64,000 bases of DNA from Marinobacter changyiensis (GTDB taxonomy: Bacteria; Pseudomonadota; Gammaproteobacteria; Pseudomonadales; Oleiphilaceae). Every line of letters starts with the position of its first letter. Position 1 is the stretch's first letter. Positions 23,866 through 34,271 of this stretch are shown here, piece by piece. The stretch lies in assembly GCF_009193265.1 (NCBI RefSeq), contig NZ_VZZZ01000002.1:245824-309823 (forward strand), given 5' to 3'. The notes beneath the pieces were generated by a model that worked only from the letters and a program-made list of their open reading frames with translations, had not been told where the DNA came from and searched no databases. The translations under genes were made by a program, and so were the position numbers.

Positions 23866-25506
23866 GTGAGTCGATTGATTCCTGTTTTCATTGTACTTAA
23901 CCTGCTATTCGTGGCTCTATTGCTGGCTGAATTCCCCAACATGCCTGTGGTGGCGGTAGAAGCTGTGGTGCTGGCAGGGCTGTTTATGTACCTGGAGCAG
24001 CCCGGGGTGCGGCGGGTGCTGGCTTACTCCGTCGGTGCTGTGTACGTCCTGCTGGCGTTGGGTGGGCTAGCCGATGTTCTCATCCGACAGAGTCTGGGCC
24101 GGCCACTCAACCTGTATCTCGACATCGGGCTGGTCGGGGCGATGGTCAACCTGCTCAGTACCAATCTGGGGGGCGTGCTGGTATTCCTGATCCTTGCGGT
24201 CTTTGTTGCGCTGACCTGCGGCGTGGCGGTTCTGGTTGGCCGGCTGTTGCTGGTTTTCGGTCACAACCGCAGTTCGGGCTATCCCGCGTCGGGGAAGGTG
24301 GTAGCTGGTACCGCGATAGTGGCGGGGCTGATACTGGTCATCCCTTCTCCGCTGGGCGGTAAGCTGGGCGGGTTTAACTTGGCGGGCTTTGCGGCGGAGC
24401 AGGCTGAGCGGGCCATAGCAGCCCATGAGGCAACCCGGGCGTTTGAGCGCCACATCGGAACGGGCTCAAATGGCTATTCCGGTCAGGTCAGAACGCTGGA
24501 CCGGTTTGGCAATGCTGACGTCATTCTCGGGTTTATTGAATCCTACGGCATATCAACGTTGCTGGATGACCGCTATAGCCCGCTGATATCCGGACGGTTA
24601 AGCACCATGCAGGAGGCTCTTGATGCCGCTGGCTTGCACGTGGTAACCGGGCGCCTGAGATCACCGGTTCAGGGTGGGCAATCATGGCTTGCCCATGCCA
24701 CGTTGCTGAGTGGCCAGTGGATTGAAAGCCAGCTGCACTATGACACCCTGCTTGCCAGTGACCATCCGACCCTGATTGATGATTTCCGTGCTACCGGCCA
24801 TGACGCTGTCGCCGTGATGCCCGGCATCACCATGGCATGGCCGGAAGGCCAGCGGTTCGGCTACACCCGCATCCACGATTCCGACACCATGGATTATGAA
24901 GGTCCTCCGCTCAACTGGGTCACCATGCCCGACCAGTACACCTGGTCCTGGTTTCAGAACCGGGTACGTGGCCCTGCCAGCAAACCGCTGTTTGCAGAAC
25001 TTGCGCTCATAAGCAGCCACGCTCCCTGGGTGCCCATCCTGCCGGTGTTGGACGACTGGAGCAGCATCGGGGTGGGTGAGGTCTTCAACCAGTGGAAAAG
25101 CGCCGGCGAGGCACCGGTCTCGCTTTGGCGTGATCCCGACCGTGTCCGCGATCACTACGCCCGGGCTATTGATTATGCGCTCAATGTGGCCACCGAATAC
25201 GCCATTCGCCACGCCGACGACAATACCCTGTTGATCATTCTGGGAGATCATCAACCGGCACCTTTGGTGACCGGTGAAGATGCCAGCAGGGACGTGCCGG
25301 TACATATCATCAGTGGCAACCCGGAGTTGCTCGAACCGTTCACAGGGCGGTTCGCATCGGAAGAACCCGGATTGCCGGGTTTCCGGGCCGGCACCTTACC
25401 TGCAATGAATTCGGACGGCGTCAGCATGGATGCCCTCAGACCCTTCCTCCATCGGCATTTCTCGTCGCCATTACCCGTGAGTGTTGTGGCAGACGATACC
25501 GACTGA
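23866..25506 (+). CDS. Membrane-anchored sulfatase/LTA-synthase-like hydrolase
   Basis: A 546-residue protein: four or five N-terminal membrane spans (to about residue 165), then an extracytoplasmic alkaline-phosphatase-superfamily domain. DVILGFIESYG supplies the first metal Glu, GGQSWLAHATLLSG probably the nucleophile Ser, and LLIILGDHQPAPLV the metal Asp-His pair. The same layout is found in phosphoglycerol and phosphoethanolamine transferases (LtaS, OpgB, EptA), so it may modify an envelope glycan or lipid. The start is GTG with AGGGA upstream. The donor and acceptor cannot be read from the sequence. Confidence 0.78.
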   Translation: MSRLIPVFIVLNLLFVALLLAEFPNMPVVAVEAVVLAGLFMYLEQPGVRRVLAYSVGAVYVLLALGGLADVLIRQSLGRPLNLYLDIGLVGAMVNLLSTNLGGVLVFLILAVFVALTCGVAVLVGRLLLVFGHNRSSGYPASGKVVAGTAIVAGLILVIPSPLGGKLGGFNLAGFAAEQAERAIAAHEATRAFERHIGTGSNGYSGQVRTLDRFGNADVILGFIESYGISTLLDDRYSPLISGRLSTMQEALDAAGLHVVTGRLRSPVQGGQSWLAHATLLSGQWIESQLHYDTLLASDHPTLIDDFRATGHDAVAVMPGITMAWPEGQRFGYTRIHDSDTMDYEGPPLNWVTMPDQYTWSWFQNRVRGPASKPLFAELALISSHAPWVPILPVLDDWSSIGVGEVFNQWKSAGEAPVSLWRDPDRVRDHYARAIDYALNVATEYAIRHADDNTLLIILGDHQPAPLVTGEDASRDVPVHIISGNPELLEPFTGRFASEEPGLPGFRAGTLPAMNSDGVSMDALRPFLHRHFSSPLPVSVVADDTD

Positions 25507-25644
25507 AAACTGTGACAAATTGATAGTTGCACCATTCCCGATCTACGACTTCACTTAAGGCAGGCGGCGTGAGCGCTGCAGGGCCAGAGCGCAAGACCAA
25601 TAAAAATGCCTCTGGATCTCGACGTCTGGGAGGGTGTGTCCACC

Positions 25645-27222
25645 ATGAAACTGGGTATTCCGAAGGAAATTTTCAAAGACGAGCGACGAGTGGCGGCAAC
25701 GCCTGTGTCGGTCCAGAAGCTGATCAAACTCGGCTATGAGGTCATTGTCGAAACCGGCGCCGGCGAAGCTGCCCACTACAACGATGAAGCCTATCAGAAA
25801 GCCGGGGCCAGCCTGGCGGTCGATACCCGGTCGTTCTGGGAAGCTGCGGACTTTGTTCTGAAGGTTCGTGCGCCCATGCGCAACCCGAGCCTCAGAAAGC
25901 ACGAGATAGACCTGATGAAAGAAGGCGCCTTTCTCGCCTGTTATCTCTGGCCGGCCCAGAATCCGAAATTACTCGACCGGCTCGCCGAACGCAAAATCAC
26001 CGGCTTCGCCATCGACAGCCTGCCAAGGATCAGCCGGGCCCAGAAAATGGACGCACTCAGCGCCATGGCCAACATAGCCGGATATCGTGCGGTGATCGAG
26101 GCTGCCAACCACTTCGGACGCTTCTTTACCGGCCAGGTGACGGCAGCGGGCAAGGTGCCACCTGCCAAGGTCATGGTGATCGGTGCCGGGGTGGCGGGGC
26201 TTGCCGCCATAGGTACGGCCAACAGTATGGGTGCGGTTGTAAGGGCGTTCGATACCCGCCTGGAAGTGCTGGAGCAGGTCGAAAGCATGGGCGCGGAGTT
26301 CCTCAAGCTGGATTTCGACGACGAGGAAGGCAGTGGCACCGGTGGTTACGCCAAACAGATGAGCGATGAGTTCATCAAGGCCGAGATGGCGCTGTTTGCC
26401 GAGCAGGCGGAAGAGGTGGATATCATCATCACCACTGCACTGATTCCGGGTCGGCCCGCCCCCAAGCTGATTACCGAAGCCATGGTGAAATCCATGAAGC
26501 CCGGCAGCGTCATTGTGGACCTGGCCTCCGAACGTGGCGGTAACTGTGAGCTTACCGTGCCGGGAGAAGTGGCAGAACTGCATGGAGTAACGTTGATTGG
26601 TTATACCGATCTGCCCAGCCGCATGGCAAAAGTGGCGAGCGATCTCTATGCCACCAATCTGATGCATCTGTTGACCGAGTTGACCCCGGAAAAGGACGGT
26701 AAACCCCTGGTCAACATGGAGGATGAAGTCATCCGTGGCCTGACGGTGGTCCAGCAGGGCAGCATAACCTGGCCGCCACCAAAGGCCGAGGTTCAGGCCA
26801 AGGCTCCGCCCCCACCAGGCACCGAGGAGCCATCGCCGGAGGCGATGCGGGCAGCTGCCAAGGCATCTGAATCGCGCCGTCGTACCGGTAAAATTGCATT
26901 GTTATTAGTTACGGCTGCCGCCCTTTACGGGGTAGGTGCCCATGCACCCCAGAGCTTTCTGAGTCACTTCACGGTGTTTGTGCTGGCCTGCTTTATCGGC
27001 TGGCAGGTGATCTGGAACGTGACAGCTTCCCTGCACACGCCCCTGATGAGTGTGACCAACGCCATCAGCGGCATCATTGTCATCGGCGCCATGTTGCATC
27101 TGGCCCAGGCTGAGAGTGCCGCTGTGGGCATCATGGCCTTCGTGGCAGTGCTGATCGCAAGCATCAACGTGGGCGGTGGGTTCCGGGTGACCTACCGCAT
27201 GCTTAACATGTTCCGGAAGTAG
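25645..27222 (+). CDS. pntA: NAD(P) transhydrogenase subunit alpha
   Basis: A 525-residue alpha subunit of the proton-pumping transhydrogenase, which uses the proton gradient to reduce NADP+ with [24 protein letters not shown] opens the NAD-binding dI domain; [30 protein letters not shown] is the NAD fold; [16 protein letters not shown] and [19 protein letters not shown] follow. A Pro/Ala-rich linker (about 385-420) leads to four C-terminal spans. This is the single-chain E. coli type, not the split pntAA/pntAB type. Homology with PntA places the start at 25645 rather than at the ATG at 25606. Confidence 0.95.
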   Translation: MKLGIPKEIFKDERRVAATPVSVQKLIKLGYEVIVETGAGEAAHYNDEAYQKAGASLAVDTRSFWEAADFVLKVRAPMRNPSLRKHEIDLMKEGAFLACYLWPAQNPKLLDRLAERKITGFAIDSLPRISRAQKMDALSAMANIAGYRAVIEAANHFGRFFTGQVTAAGKVPPAKVMVIGAGVAGLAAIGTANSMGAVVRAFDTRLEVLEQVESMGAEFLKLDFDDEEGSGTGGYAKQMSDEFIKAEMALFAEQAEEVDIIITTALIPGRPAPKLITEAMVKSMKPGSVIVDLASERGGNCELTVPGEVAELHGVTLIGYTDLPSRMAKVASDLYATNLMHLLTELTPEKDGKPLVNMEDEVIRGLTVVQQGSITWPPPKAEVQAKAPPPPGTEEPSPEAMRAAAKASESRRRTGKIALLLVTAAALYGVGAHAPQSFLSHFTVFVLACFIGWQVIWNVTASLHTPLMSVTNAISGIIVIGAMLHLAQAESAAVGIMAFVAVLIASINVGGGFRVTYRMLNMFRK

Positions 27223-27233
27223 GAGACGCTATC

Positions 27234-28628
27234 ATGGGTACAGGACTAGTCAGCGTCGCCTACGTGGTGGCCAGTGTGCTTTTCATTCTCAGCCTCGGTG
27301 GCCTCAGCCACCAGGAATCCGCCCGGCGCGGCAACCTCTATGGTGTCGCCGGCATCGTCATTGCGGTGGTAGCCACACTCGCCAGTGTCGGTGACGGTGG
27401 TGTGGTGGCCATCATTATTGCCGTGCTGCTGGGTGCTGGTATTGGTATCCCCATCGCCAACAAGGTCGAAATGACCCAGATGCCGCAACTGGTTGCGTTG
27501 CTGCACAGCTTCGTGGGACTGGCGGCGGTGTTGGTGGGCTTTTCAGGCTATATCGAGCCGTTGATTGCCACCTTCGGGGCCGAGCACACCATCAAACTGG
27601 TTGAGGTCTATGTCGGGGTCTTTATTGGTGCGGTGACCTTCACCGGTTCACTGGTGGCGTGCGGCAAGCTTGATGGTCGCATCGACAGCAAGGCTCTGAC
27701 CCTTCCGGGCCGCCATATGATGAACCTGGTGGCTCTGATAGTGACGGTGTTCTTGGGGGCCTGGTTCCTGAGCACTGACAGCCTGGCGTCGGGGCTTATA
27801 GCCCTGATCCTGATGACACTGATTGCAGCGGTGCTCGGGGTTCACCTGATCATGGCGATTGGCGGTGCCGATATGCCAGTGGTGGTTTCCATGCTGAACA
27901 GCTACTCCGGTTGGGCCGCGGCTTCTATCGGCTTTATGCTGGGCAATGACTTGTTGATTGTCACCGGTGCCCTGGTGGGTAGTAGCGGCGCAATCCTCAG
28001 TTACATCATGTGTAAAGCCATGAACCGATCGTTTATCAGCGTGATTCTCGGCGGCTTTGGCCAAACTACGAGCAGTTCAGGCGCTGTCGCCAGTGATCAG
28101 AAGGTCCGGGAGTTCTCGATTGATGATGTGTGCGACGAACTTCGCCATGCCGATTCAGTGATTATTGTCCCCGGCTACGGCATGGCTGTCGCCCAGGCCC
28201 AGAATGGCGTCAGCGATCTCACCAAGCTGTTACGGGAGCGCGGTGTAAATGTGCGTTTTGGTATCCATCCGGTGGCGGGCCGCCTGCCCGGGCACATGAA
28301 TGTGCTGTTGGCCGAGGCCCACGTACCTTATGACATCGTGCTCGAAATGGATGAGATCAATGACGATTTCCCCAACACCGATGTGGTGCTGGTGATCGGC
28401 GCCAACGACACAGTGAACCCGGCAGCGGCGGAAGACCCGAGCAGTCCGATTGCGGGTATGCCAGTGCTGGAAGTCTGGAAGGCACACCAGGTGGTGGTGC
28501 TCAAGCGCGGTATGGCCACCGGATATTCCGGCGTCGAAAATCCGCTGTTCTTCAAGGACAACACCCACATGCTGTTTGGCGATGCCAAGGAGAGTATCGA
28601 TAAGGTGGTAAGCGGGCTGCGCGGCTGA
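27234..28628 (+). CDS. pntB: NAD(P) transhydrogenase subunit beta
   Basis: A 464-residue beta subunit beginning [25 protein letters not shown], with eight to nine spans forming the proton channel and a C-terminal NADP(H)-binding dIII domain ([64 protein letters not shown]). It starts 11 bases after pntA and forms one operon with it, ending at a strong inverted repeat. Confidence 0.96.
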   Translation: MGTGLVSVAYVVASVLFILSLGGLSHQESARRGNLYGVAGIVIAVVATLASVGDGGVVAIIIAVLLGAGIGIPIANKVEMTQMPQLVALLHSFVGLAAVLVGFSGYIEPLIATFGAEHTIKLVEVYVGVFIGAVTFTGSLVACGKLDGRIDSKALTLPGRHMMNLVALIVTVFLGAWFLSTDSLASGLIALILMTLIAAVLGVHLIMAIGGADMPVVVSMLNSYSGWAAASIGFMLGNDLLIVTGALVGSSGAILSYIMCKAMNRSFISVILGGFGQTTSSSGAVASDQKVREFSIDDVCDELRHADSVIIVPGYGMAVAQAQNGVSDLTKLLRERGVNVRFGIHPVAGRLPGHMNVLLAEAHVPYDIVLEMDEINDDFPNTDVVLVIGANDTVNPAAAEDPSSPIAGMPVLEVWKAHQVVVLKRGMATGYSGVENPLFFKDNTHMLFGDAKESIDKVVSGLRG

Positions 28629-28640
28629 GCCGGGGGTTTG

Positions 28641-28679
28641 CGCCAGGCTAACTGTTCACCCGAACCGGTTAGCCTGGCG
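28641..28679. terminator. Inverted repeat between pntB and the YebC-like gene
   Basis: A perfect 12-bp stem (CGCCAGGCTAAC / GTTAGCCTGGCG) with a 15-base loop lies between the converging genes, 12 bases after the pntB stop. No T-tract is present, so it could act by hairpin pausing or as a 3'-end protector. Confidence 0.65.
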
Positions 28680-28693
28680 GGGCGCCAGGGCGA

Positions 28694-29422
28694 TCAATCT
28701 TCAGCCGGCAACTCGGCGTTGTGGTAGACGTTCTGGACATCGTCCAGGTCATTCAGCATATCGAGAAACTTCTCGAACATAACCGCATCGTCCCCCTCAA
28801 CAGGCGTGCTGGTCTGAGGCAGAAACTGGATTTCATCGACATCAAACTCCAACTCACCAAAGGCGTCTATCAGCGATTGTTTGGCTTTGGCGTATTCGGT
28901 ATTGGGAGCAAACACGGTAATTTTGCCGTCTTCGTTTTCAATATCCGTGACATCAACCTCAGCCATCATCAGGGCCTCAAGGGCCGCTTCCTCGTCATCG
29001 CCGGCAAAGGCGAGAATCGCGCAGTGATCAAACAGGTGGCTGACGCTGCCCGGAGTGCCAATTTTGCATTTCGTTTTGGTAAAGCACTGCCGCACATCAC
29101 CGAAGGTCCGGTTCGGGTTATCAGTCAGACAATCCACGATCACCATGCAGTTGCCGGGTCCGAAACCTTCATAGCGTGCTGTTGAAAAGTCCTCACCGCC
29201 ACCGCCCCGAGCCTTGTCTATGGCTTTTTCAATCACGTGTGCGGGAACCTGATCTTTTTTGGCACGGTCGATCAGGCCACGCAGGGACAAATTACCATCC
29301 GGATCGGTGCCCCCGGCTTTGGCACACATATAAATTTCGCGACCGTATTTGCTATAGACCTTGGTTTTGGCGTTCGCCGTTTTGGCCATTGAATCTTTGC
29401 GGTTTTGGTAGGCTCTGCCCAT
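28694..29422 (-). CDS. YebC/PmpR-family protein, YeeN-like
   Basis: A 242-residue member of the YebC family. [63 protein letters not shown] and the [25 protein letters not shown] segment match the family closely, and the [14 protein letters not shown] start is nearer E. coli YeeN than YebC. Family members have been reported both as DNA-binding regulators and as ribosome-associated translation factors; which applies here is unknown. A second, canonical yebC near ruvC is expected elsewhere in the genome. The acidic C-terminus ends in [10 protein letters not shown]. Confidence 0.9.
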   Translation of the reverse strand: MGRAYQNRKDSMAKTANAKTKVYSKYGREIYMCAKAGGTDPDGNLSLRGLIDRAKKDQVPAHVIEKAIDKARGGGGEDFSTARYEGFGPGNCMVIVDCLTDNPNRTFGDVRQCFTKTKCKIGTPGSVSHLFDHCAILAFAGDDEEAALEALMMAEVDVTDIENEDGKITVFAPNTEYAKAKQSLIDAFGELEFDVDEIQFLPQTSTPVEGDDAVMFEKFLDMLNDLDDVQNVYHNAELPAED

Positions 29423-29886
29423 TGCGATATACTCGTCCGTCGTCAGAAGTGGGCCGATTTTACACGCTGGGCATCCGGCAATCTATTCTCTTGTTCTTCG
29501 GTCACCGGAGAGCTGTCTTATACTCAGTGCAATTGTTGATGGCGGCGAAGGTGATGGCAGCATAGCCGGTCAAGCTTGTCAGGCAAAAATACCAAACGCT
29601 CTGGAGGAATGGTTTGACTCTCCGGATTGCCAGTCGTTAATTGCAATTCGTGATCAGGCAGCCGATGTTGTGATCCCGATTTATGAAGAGTAAAGAATGT
29701 TGTGCTACCTCGGCGTTACATTTGTTAACATTCCAGCGGTCCTAACCCACCGTAATGAAAGGGTGTGGGTCTAATGGGACACAATGAAATGATCAACAGG
29801 AGTGCGGGCTTGCCCAGTGGTTTTCTGGAAGGCCCGTTAACTGAATACAATCTGGAACAGGTCTTTTTTGTCATGTCTCGGGCTTC
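29423..29886. other. Gene-poor interval upstream of the diguanylate cyclase
   Basis: These 464 bases hold a 5'-incomplete open frame ending at 29693 (listed separately) and about 190 bases of presumed promoter and leader before the ATG at 29887. No complete gene, RNA gene or repeat family member was found. Confidence 0.5.
29501..29693 (+). pseudogene. Possible 3' remnant of a small gene
   Basis: One frame ending at TAA 29691-29693 is open far upstream and its last 30 codons read like a real protein end: NALEEWFDSPDCQSLIAIRD, then QAADVVIPIYEE. The EEWFDSPDCQSLIAIR stretch resembles the C-terminal part of small alpha/beta-barrel proteins of the DUF1330 type. No acceptable start codon is present in the frame upstream, so it is either a 5'-truncated relic or chance. 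Confidence is low. Confidence 0.3.
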
Positions 29887-31443
29887 ATGAAGCGGCATCC
29901 CTCATTAGTGATCATTTTACTCGCTCTGATTGGCCTGGGGCTCAGTGCTGCCCTCAGTCGGGGGTTGTACCTTGAGGAAAACCAGGTAATTATCAGCGAA
30001 TTTCGTGCTGATGTGACCCAACTGGCATCCGCCTTCGAGCGTGAAGTTGTACTCAACCTTGAAATCCTTTTTGCGGTCAAGAATGCGGCAGCGATCCTCC
30101 CCGAGATGAACGCGGACCTCTTCGACAGGCTGACCGCCAGGGTACTCGAGCGCGCTCCGGCAATTGGGGCGTTTGCCTGGGCTCCGGTAGTGCCTCAGGA
30201 AAACCGCAACGAGTTCGTGCAGCAACAACAAAGTTGGTACCCCGGGTTTGCGTTGAGCGGAGTGTATGATGAAGTAGCTACCACGCCCGTGGAACACGTT
30301 CCCTGGCTCGTCCCGGTGCAGTTTATCCAGCCGATTGCGGCCAATCGACAAGCGGTGGGTTTTGATCTGGCCAGCGAGAAGAAGCGGCGGGCTGCTTTGC
30401 TGAGAGCAAGAGATACAGGCCAGATGATCGCTACGGCTGCCATTGAACTGGTACAGGACCAAACTGAGGAAAAAGGCCTGCTTGTTTTCACGCCATTGTA
30501 TCGGGGAGACTCAGCCACCACCCCGGAGGACCGGGTAGCCCGCCATCAAGGCTTTTTGAACGGTGTGTTCCGGGTGGAGGAGCTGGTTAACCAGTCGATT
30601 AATGTGGCGATTGATCGCAATATTCTCATTCAGATTGTTGATCGCACAGAGGGTGGCGAAGATGTGATCTACAGCACTGGTCGGTCCAGTGATTCCCATT
30701 GGCTGAGAAAACTGGCCTATGAGGTCCCGCTTGATCCAGTTGCCGGACGACACTGGGTCGTTCAGGCCATGCCCTCTGAAGCATTTGTGAGTGCACGACG
30801 TGGATACTTGCCCGCCCTGGTTATCGGCTTCGGATTTTCCTTTATCGCCCTGCTGGTCTTCTTCGCGGTGCGTAGTCTCCGGCAGAACGCCCAACTGAAT
30901 GCGGCCAAGCGTGAACTGGAAACAATTTCACTGACCGATGCCCTGACGGGTCTGGCAAACCGGCGCCATTTTGATCTGTACCTGGAACAGGAGTGGGCGA
31001 GGGCACGGAGACAGCGTCAGACCATTGCTATGGTCATGCTGGATATTGATAATTTTAAGGCGTTCAATGATGAATATGGTCACCCGGCGGGAGACCAGTG
31101 CCTGAGAGAGGTCGCTCGTGCGCTGGAGCGAGTGGTTCGGCGTCCGACCGATCTGGTTGCACGCTATGGTGGCGAAGAATTTGCCCTGATACTCCCGAAC
31201 ACCCAGGACGCACTGGCGGTAGCTGAAGCTTGTCGTTTGGTGATTCAGAGGCTTGGCATTGTGAATGAATTTTCAGACGTGGCGCCGCTCATTACCATCA
31301 GCGCAGGTGTGTGCAGTCTGGTTCCGACCCCGGAAATGCCTCCGGATCTGCTGATACAGCAAGCAGATGAGGCGTTATACGAGGCGAAAGAAACAGGACG
31401 TAACAAGGTAGTAAGCGCAGTTCCAACATTGCAGGAAGATTAA
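29887..31443 (+). CDS. CHASE-domain diguanylate cyclase
   Basis: A 518-residue membrane sensor. Span 1 (SLVIILLALIGLGLSAALSR) is at residues 5-24, a CHASE-type periplasmic domain fills about 45-290 (AFAWAPVVPQENR, QFIQPIAANRQAVGFDLASE), span 2 is at about 305-325, and a GGDEF domain fills the C-terminus. GGEEF is at 428-432 and an inhibitory I-site RPTD lies five residues upstream at 419-422, so it should be an active, product-inhibited c-di-GMP synthase. The ligand of the CHASE domain is unknown. It is followed by an AI-2E family permease. Confidence 0.92.
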   Translation: MKRHPSLVIILLALIGLGLSAALSRGLYLEENQVIISEFRADVTQLASAFEREVVLNLEILFAVKNAAAILPEMNADLFDRLTARVLERAPAIGAFAWAPVVPQENRNEFVQQQQSWYPGFALSGVYDEVATTPVEHVPWLVPVQFIQPIAANRQAVGFDLASEKKRRAALLRARDTGQMIATAAIELVQDQTEEKGLLVFTPLYRGDSATTPEDRVARHQGFLNGVFRVEELVNQSINVAIDRNILIQIVDRTEGGEDVIYSTGRSSDSHWLRKLAYEVPLDPVAGRHWVVQAMPSEAFVSARRGYLPALVIGFGFSFIALLVFFAVRSLRQNAQLNAAKRELETISLTDALTGLANRRHFDLYLEQEWARARRQRQTIAMVMLDIDNFKAFNDEYGHPAGDQCLREVARALERVVRRPTDLVARYGGEEFALILPNTQDALAVAEACRLVIQRLGIVNEFSDVAPLITISAGVCSLVPTPEMPPDLLIQQADEALYEAKETGRNKVVSAVPTLQED

Positions 31444-31520
31444 CGCTTGGTAGCATGGCTACACCTGTAGTCAGAAAGTTGCGACCATCCGCCACCGATA
31501 ATACAGGAGAGCGGTTGTCC

Positions 31521-32696
31521 ATGAGTGAACAGGAACGTCCCAGCACGGATCAACCCTCTGCAATATCGCAGGATGAGCATTTGCGGATGCTCACGGCAGC
31601 GGGAGCCATTAACTTTCGCACTACTGCGCCCATGATCCTTGCGGTACTCGCGACCATTGTGTTCATTGACTGGGCGCAGGCTGTGTTGCTGCCGCTGGTG
31701 GCAAGCGTGCTGGTCAGCTACTCGCTGGATCCACTGGTCTCCGGCCTGGACCGGCTCAAAATCCCCCGGCCGATCAGTGCGGCTATCGTACTTCTTAGTG
31801 TCATTGCAATTGTCGTGCTGGCAACAGTGCCGCTGCAGCGCGAAGCGATGGCCATGCTTGATAAAATCCCCACCGCATTGCATCAGTTTCAAAGCAAATC
31901 ACCGGTTAAAGCGGTTGCTGACGAAAGCTTGATGAAGAAAGCCGAAGAGGCAGCCAAACAGATCGAGGAAACTGCAAACGAGGAATCAGATGATGGGGGT
32001 GACCAGTCTCGCCCCCAAGCCACAGCGGTTAGGATTGTGGAAGAGCCGTTCAGTTTGCGGGATTATCTGCTGACCGGTTCAGGTACAGCGCTGGTGGTGT
32101 TTACCCAGTTTTTCTCAGCGCTGTTACTGGTCTATTTTCTGCTTTCGATCGGTTCGCTGTACAAACGCAAGGTGGTCAGGATATCCGGGCCGTCTTTCGC
32201 AAGAATGCGCAAGGCGGTCCGGATTCTGAACGAATTCCACCAGCAGGTCAGGCGGTTCATATTTGTTATGATGCTCGGGGCTGTGTTTGTCGGATTTTTC
32301 ACCTGGTTGGCGTTTTTCATCCTGGGCGTCGAGCAGGCTGTGCTCTGGGGTGTGGTGGCCGGTGTCGCCAGCGCAATTCCCTACCTTGGACCCTTCCTGG
32401 TGTTAATCGGAACCGGTGCGGCGGCGTTCATTCAGTTCAGTGCGCTCGATATGGCGTTTCTCGTGGCGGGGATCTCGCTGGCGATCACCAGTATTCAGGG
32501 CTATTTGCTCACACCCTGGCTGACCAGCCGTGTCTCCAGTCTCAATGCCGTCGCCATTTTTATCGGCCTGCTGTTCTGGGGCTGGCTCTGGGGGCCAGTA
32601 GGTTTGATTGTGGCCACCCCCATCCTGATGATCATCAAGACCGTGTGTGATCATGTGGAAAATCTCAAGTCAGTGGGTGAAATGCTGGGCAAATGA
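31521..32696 (+). CDS. AI-2E family permease
   Basis: A 391-residue membrane protein of the AI-2E/PerM family with about seven spans. A cytosolic or periplasmic insert of roughly 80 residues after the third span is rich in Lys/Glu (KKAEEAAKQIEETANEESDD). The family motif appears as ASAIPYLGPFLVLIGTG and GLLFWGWLWGPVGLIVATPILMIIK. Members transport diverse small solutes or ions; the name is historical. The ATG at 31521 with AGGAGAG upstream is preferred over one at 31455. A second paralogue is at 47218. Confidence 0.87.
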   Translation: MSEQERPSTDQPSAISQDEHLRMLTAAGAINFRTTAPMILAVLATIVFIDWAQAVLLPLVASVLVSYSLDPLVSGLDRLKIPRPISAAIVLLSVIAIVVLATVPLQREAMAMLDKIPTALHQFQSKSPVKAVADESLMKKAEEAAKQIEETANEESDDGGDQSRPQATAVRIVEEPFSLRDYLLTGSGTALVVFTQFFSALLLVYFLLSIGSLYKRKVVRISGPSFARMRKAVRILNEFHQQVRRFIFVMMLGAVFVGFFTWLAFFILGVEQAVLWGVVAGVASAIPYLGPFLVLIGTGAAAFIQFSALDMAFLVAGISLAITSIQGYLLTPWLTSRVSSLNAVAIFIGLLFWGWLWGPVGLIVATPILMIIKTVCDHVENLKSVGEMLGK

Positions 32697-32741
32697 GCCG
32701 AACCGGTCGATCCTCTTAAGCACCGTGTCGCAAGCGCCGGT

Positions 32742-34271
32742 TCAGACGTCGGCGTAGATGTCTTTATAGGTTTCACGGAGCTGGTTTTTCTGGACTTTGC
32801 CCATGGTATTGCGGGGCAGGCTGTCCACGAAAAAAACACGCTTGGGCTGTTTGTACTTTGCCAGACGGCTTTTCAGGGCGTTGATCACCTCAGTCTCTTC
32901 GATCCGGGCGCCGGGCTGCGGCACGATTACGGCAGTAACGCCTTCGCCGAAATCCGGATGGGGTACGCCAATAACGGCGGATTCCAGCACGGTGTCCATT
33001 TCATCAATCAGTTGTTCCACCTCTTTCGGGTAAACGTTGAACCCGCCGGAAATGACCAGGTCCTTGTCACGGCCTACGATGTGGACGTAGCCACGTTCGT
33101 CAATCAAGCCCAGGTCGCCGGTAACGAAGAATCCATCCTCAAGCAGTTCGGCTCTGGTTTTCTCCGGCATCCGCCAGTACCCGATGAATACGTTGGGGCC
33201 GCGGACTTCCAACATGCCAATCTCCCCCTGTGGGAGGGGTTGGTGAGTGTCGGTTTCGGGGTCGGTAACGCGTATTTCAACCCCGGGTAACGGCAGTCCC
33301 ACCGTGCCGGCAATGCGGTCGCCGTCGTAGGGGTTGGAGGTGTTCATGTTGGTCTCGGTCATGCCGTAACGCTCAAGAATGGCGTGGCCGGTACGCTTTT
33401 CGAATTCCCTGTGGGTTTCTGCCGTCAGTGGGGCGGAGCCTGAGGTAAACAGCCGCATATGGCGCGTGAGTTCCGGCGTCAGGCGGTCATCCTGCAACAA
33501 ACGGGTGTAGAAGGTCGGGACACCCATCAGCGTGGTGCCCTCTGACATTGCTTCAATCACGGTATCGACGTCAAACCGGGACAGAAAGTACATGCTGGCT
33601 CCCGCCATCAGAGTCACGTTGCATGCGACAAACAGGCCGTGCGTGTGGAATATCGGCAGCGCATGAATCAGCCGGTCAGCCTCAGTAAAGCGCCAGGTTT
33701 CCATCAGGGTTTTGGCATTTGATCCCAGGTTCCCATGGGTCAGCATGGCACCCTTGGAGCGGCCGGTTGTGCCTGACGTGTAAAGGATTGCAGCCAGGTC
33801 CGTTCCGGCGCGCTGCTCAATCCCGTCAAAAGGTTCTGCCCTGGTTGCAGTCTCCATCAGTGAGCCATCGCCGTTGACTCCCAGCGTGGCGACCTGTGGG
33901 CAGTTGGTGCTGTTGGCAACCTTGCGGGCGTCCGCAAGGGCTTCGGGCTGACAGACAAACAGCGACGGCTCTGCATCGCCGAGAAAGTAGCCGATCTCGG
34001 CGGCGGTGTAGCCGGTATTCAAGGGCAGATAGACCCCACCCATTCGCAAGCAGGCGAGATACAGCAGAATGGCCTCGGGGCTTTTATCCACCTGCACGGC
34101 GACCCGGTCACCGGGTTTCACACCCAGGGCGATCAGCGCGCCGGCCAGTTGCGCGCTAATGGTAAGAGCATCGGCGTAGGTAAAGTCGCGGCCCTCGGGA
34201 GTAACAATAAAAGCGGACTGGTTGCGGGCATTCATGTGTCGGGCAAAGGTCTCAAACAGGTTGTGATTCAT
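32742..34271 (-). CDS. matB: Malonyl-CoA synthetase
   Basis: A 509-residue adenylate-forming ligase converting malonate, ATP and CoA to malonyl-CoA. Signatures: ILYTSGTTGRSKGAMLTHGNL (P-loop), ERYGMTETNMNTSNPYDG with the MatB-type Asn/Asn/Asp-Gly end, TGDLGLIDERGYVHIVGRDKDLVISGGFNVYP, and NTMGKVQKNQLR with the catalytic Lys. The overlap of its ATG with the stop of the malonyl-CoA decarboxylase gene (ATGA, 34268-34271) and the TRAP genes upstream give independent support for malonate as substrate; methylmalonate may also be used, as with other MatB enzymes. Confidence 0.93.
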   Translation of the reverse strand: MNHNLFETFARHMNARNQSAFIVTPEGRDFTYADALTISAQLAGALIALGVKPGDRVAVQVDKSPEAILLYLACLRMGGVYLPLNTGYTAAEIGYFLGDAEPSLFVCQPEALADARKVANSTNCPQVATLGVNGDGSLMETATRAEPFDGIEQRAGTDLAAILYTSGTTGRSKGAMLTHGNLGSNAKTLMETWRFTEADRLIHALPIFHTHGLFVACNVTLMAGASMYFLSRFDVDTVIEAMSEGTTLMGVPTFYTRLLQDDRLTPELTRHMRLFTSGSAPLTAETHREFEKRTGHAILERYGMTETNMNTSNPYDGDRIAGTVGLPLPGVEIRVTDPETDTHQPLPQGEIGMLEVRGPNVFIGYWRMPEKTRAELLEDGFFVTGDLGLIDERGYVHIVGRDKDLVISGGFNVYPKEVEQLIDEMDTVLESAVIGVPHPDFGEGVTAVIVPQPGARIEETEVINALKSRLAKYKQPKRVFFVDSLPRNTMGKVQKNQLRETYKDIYADV

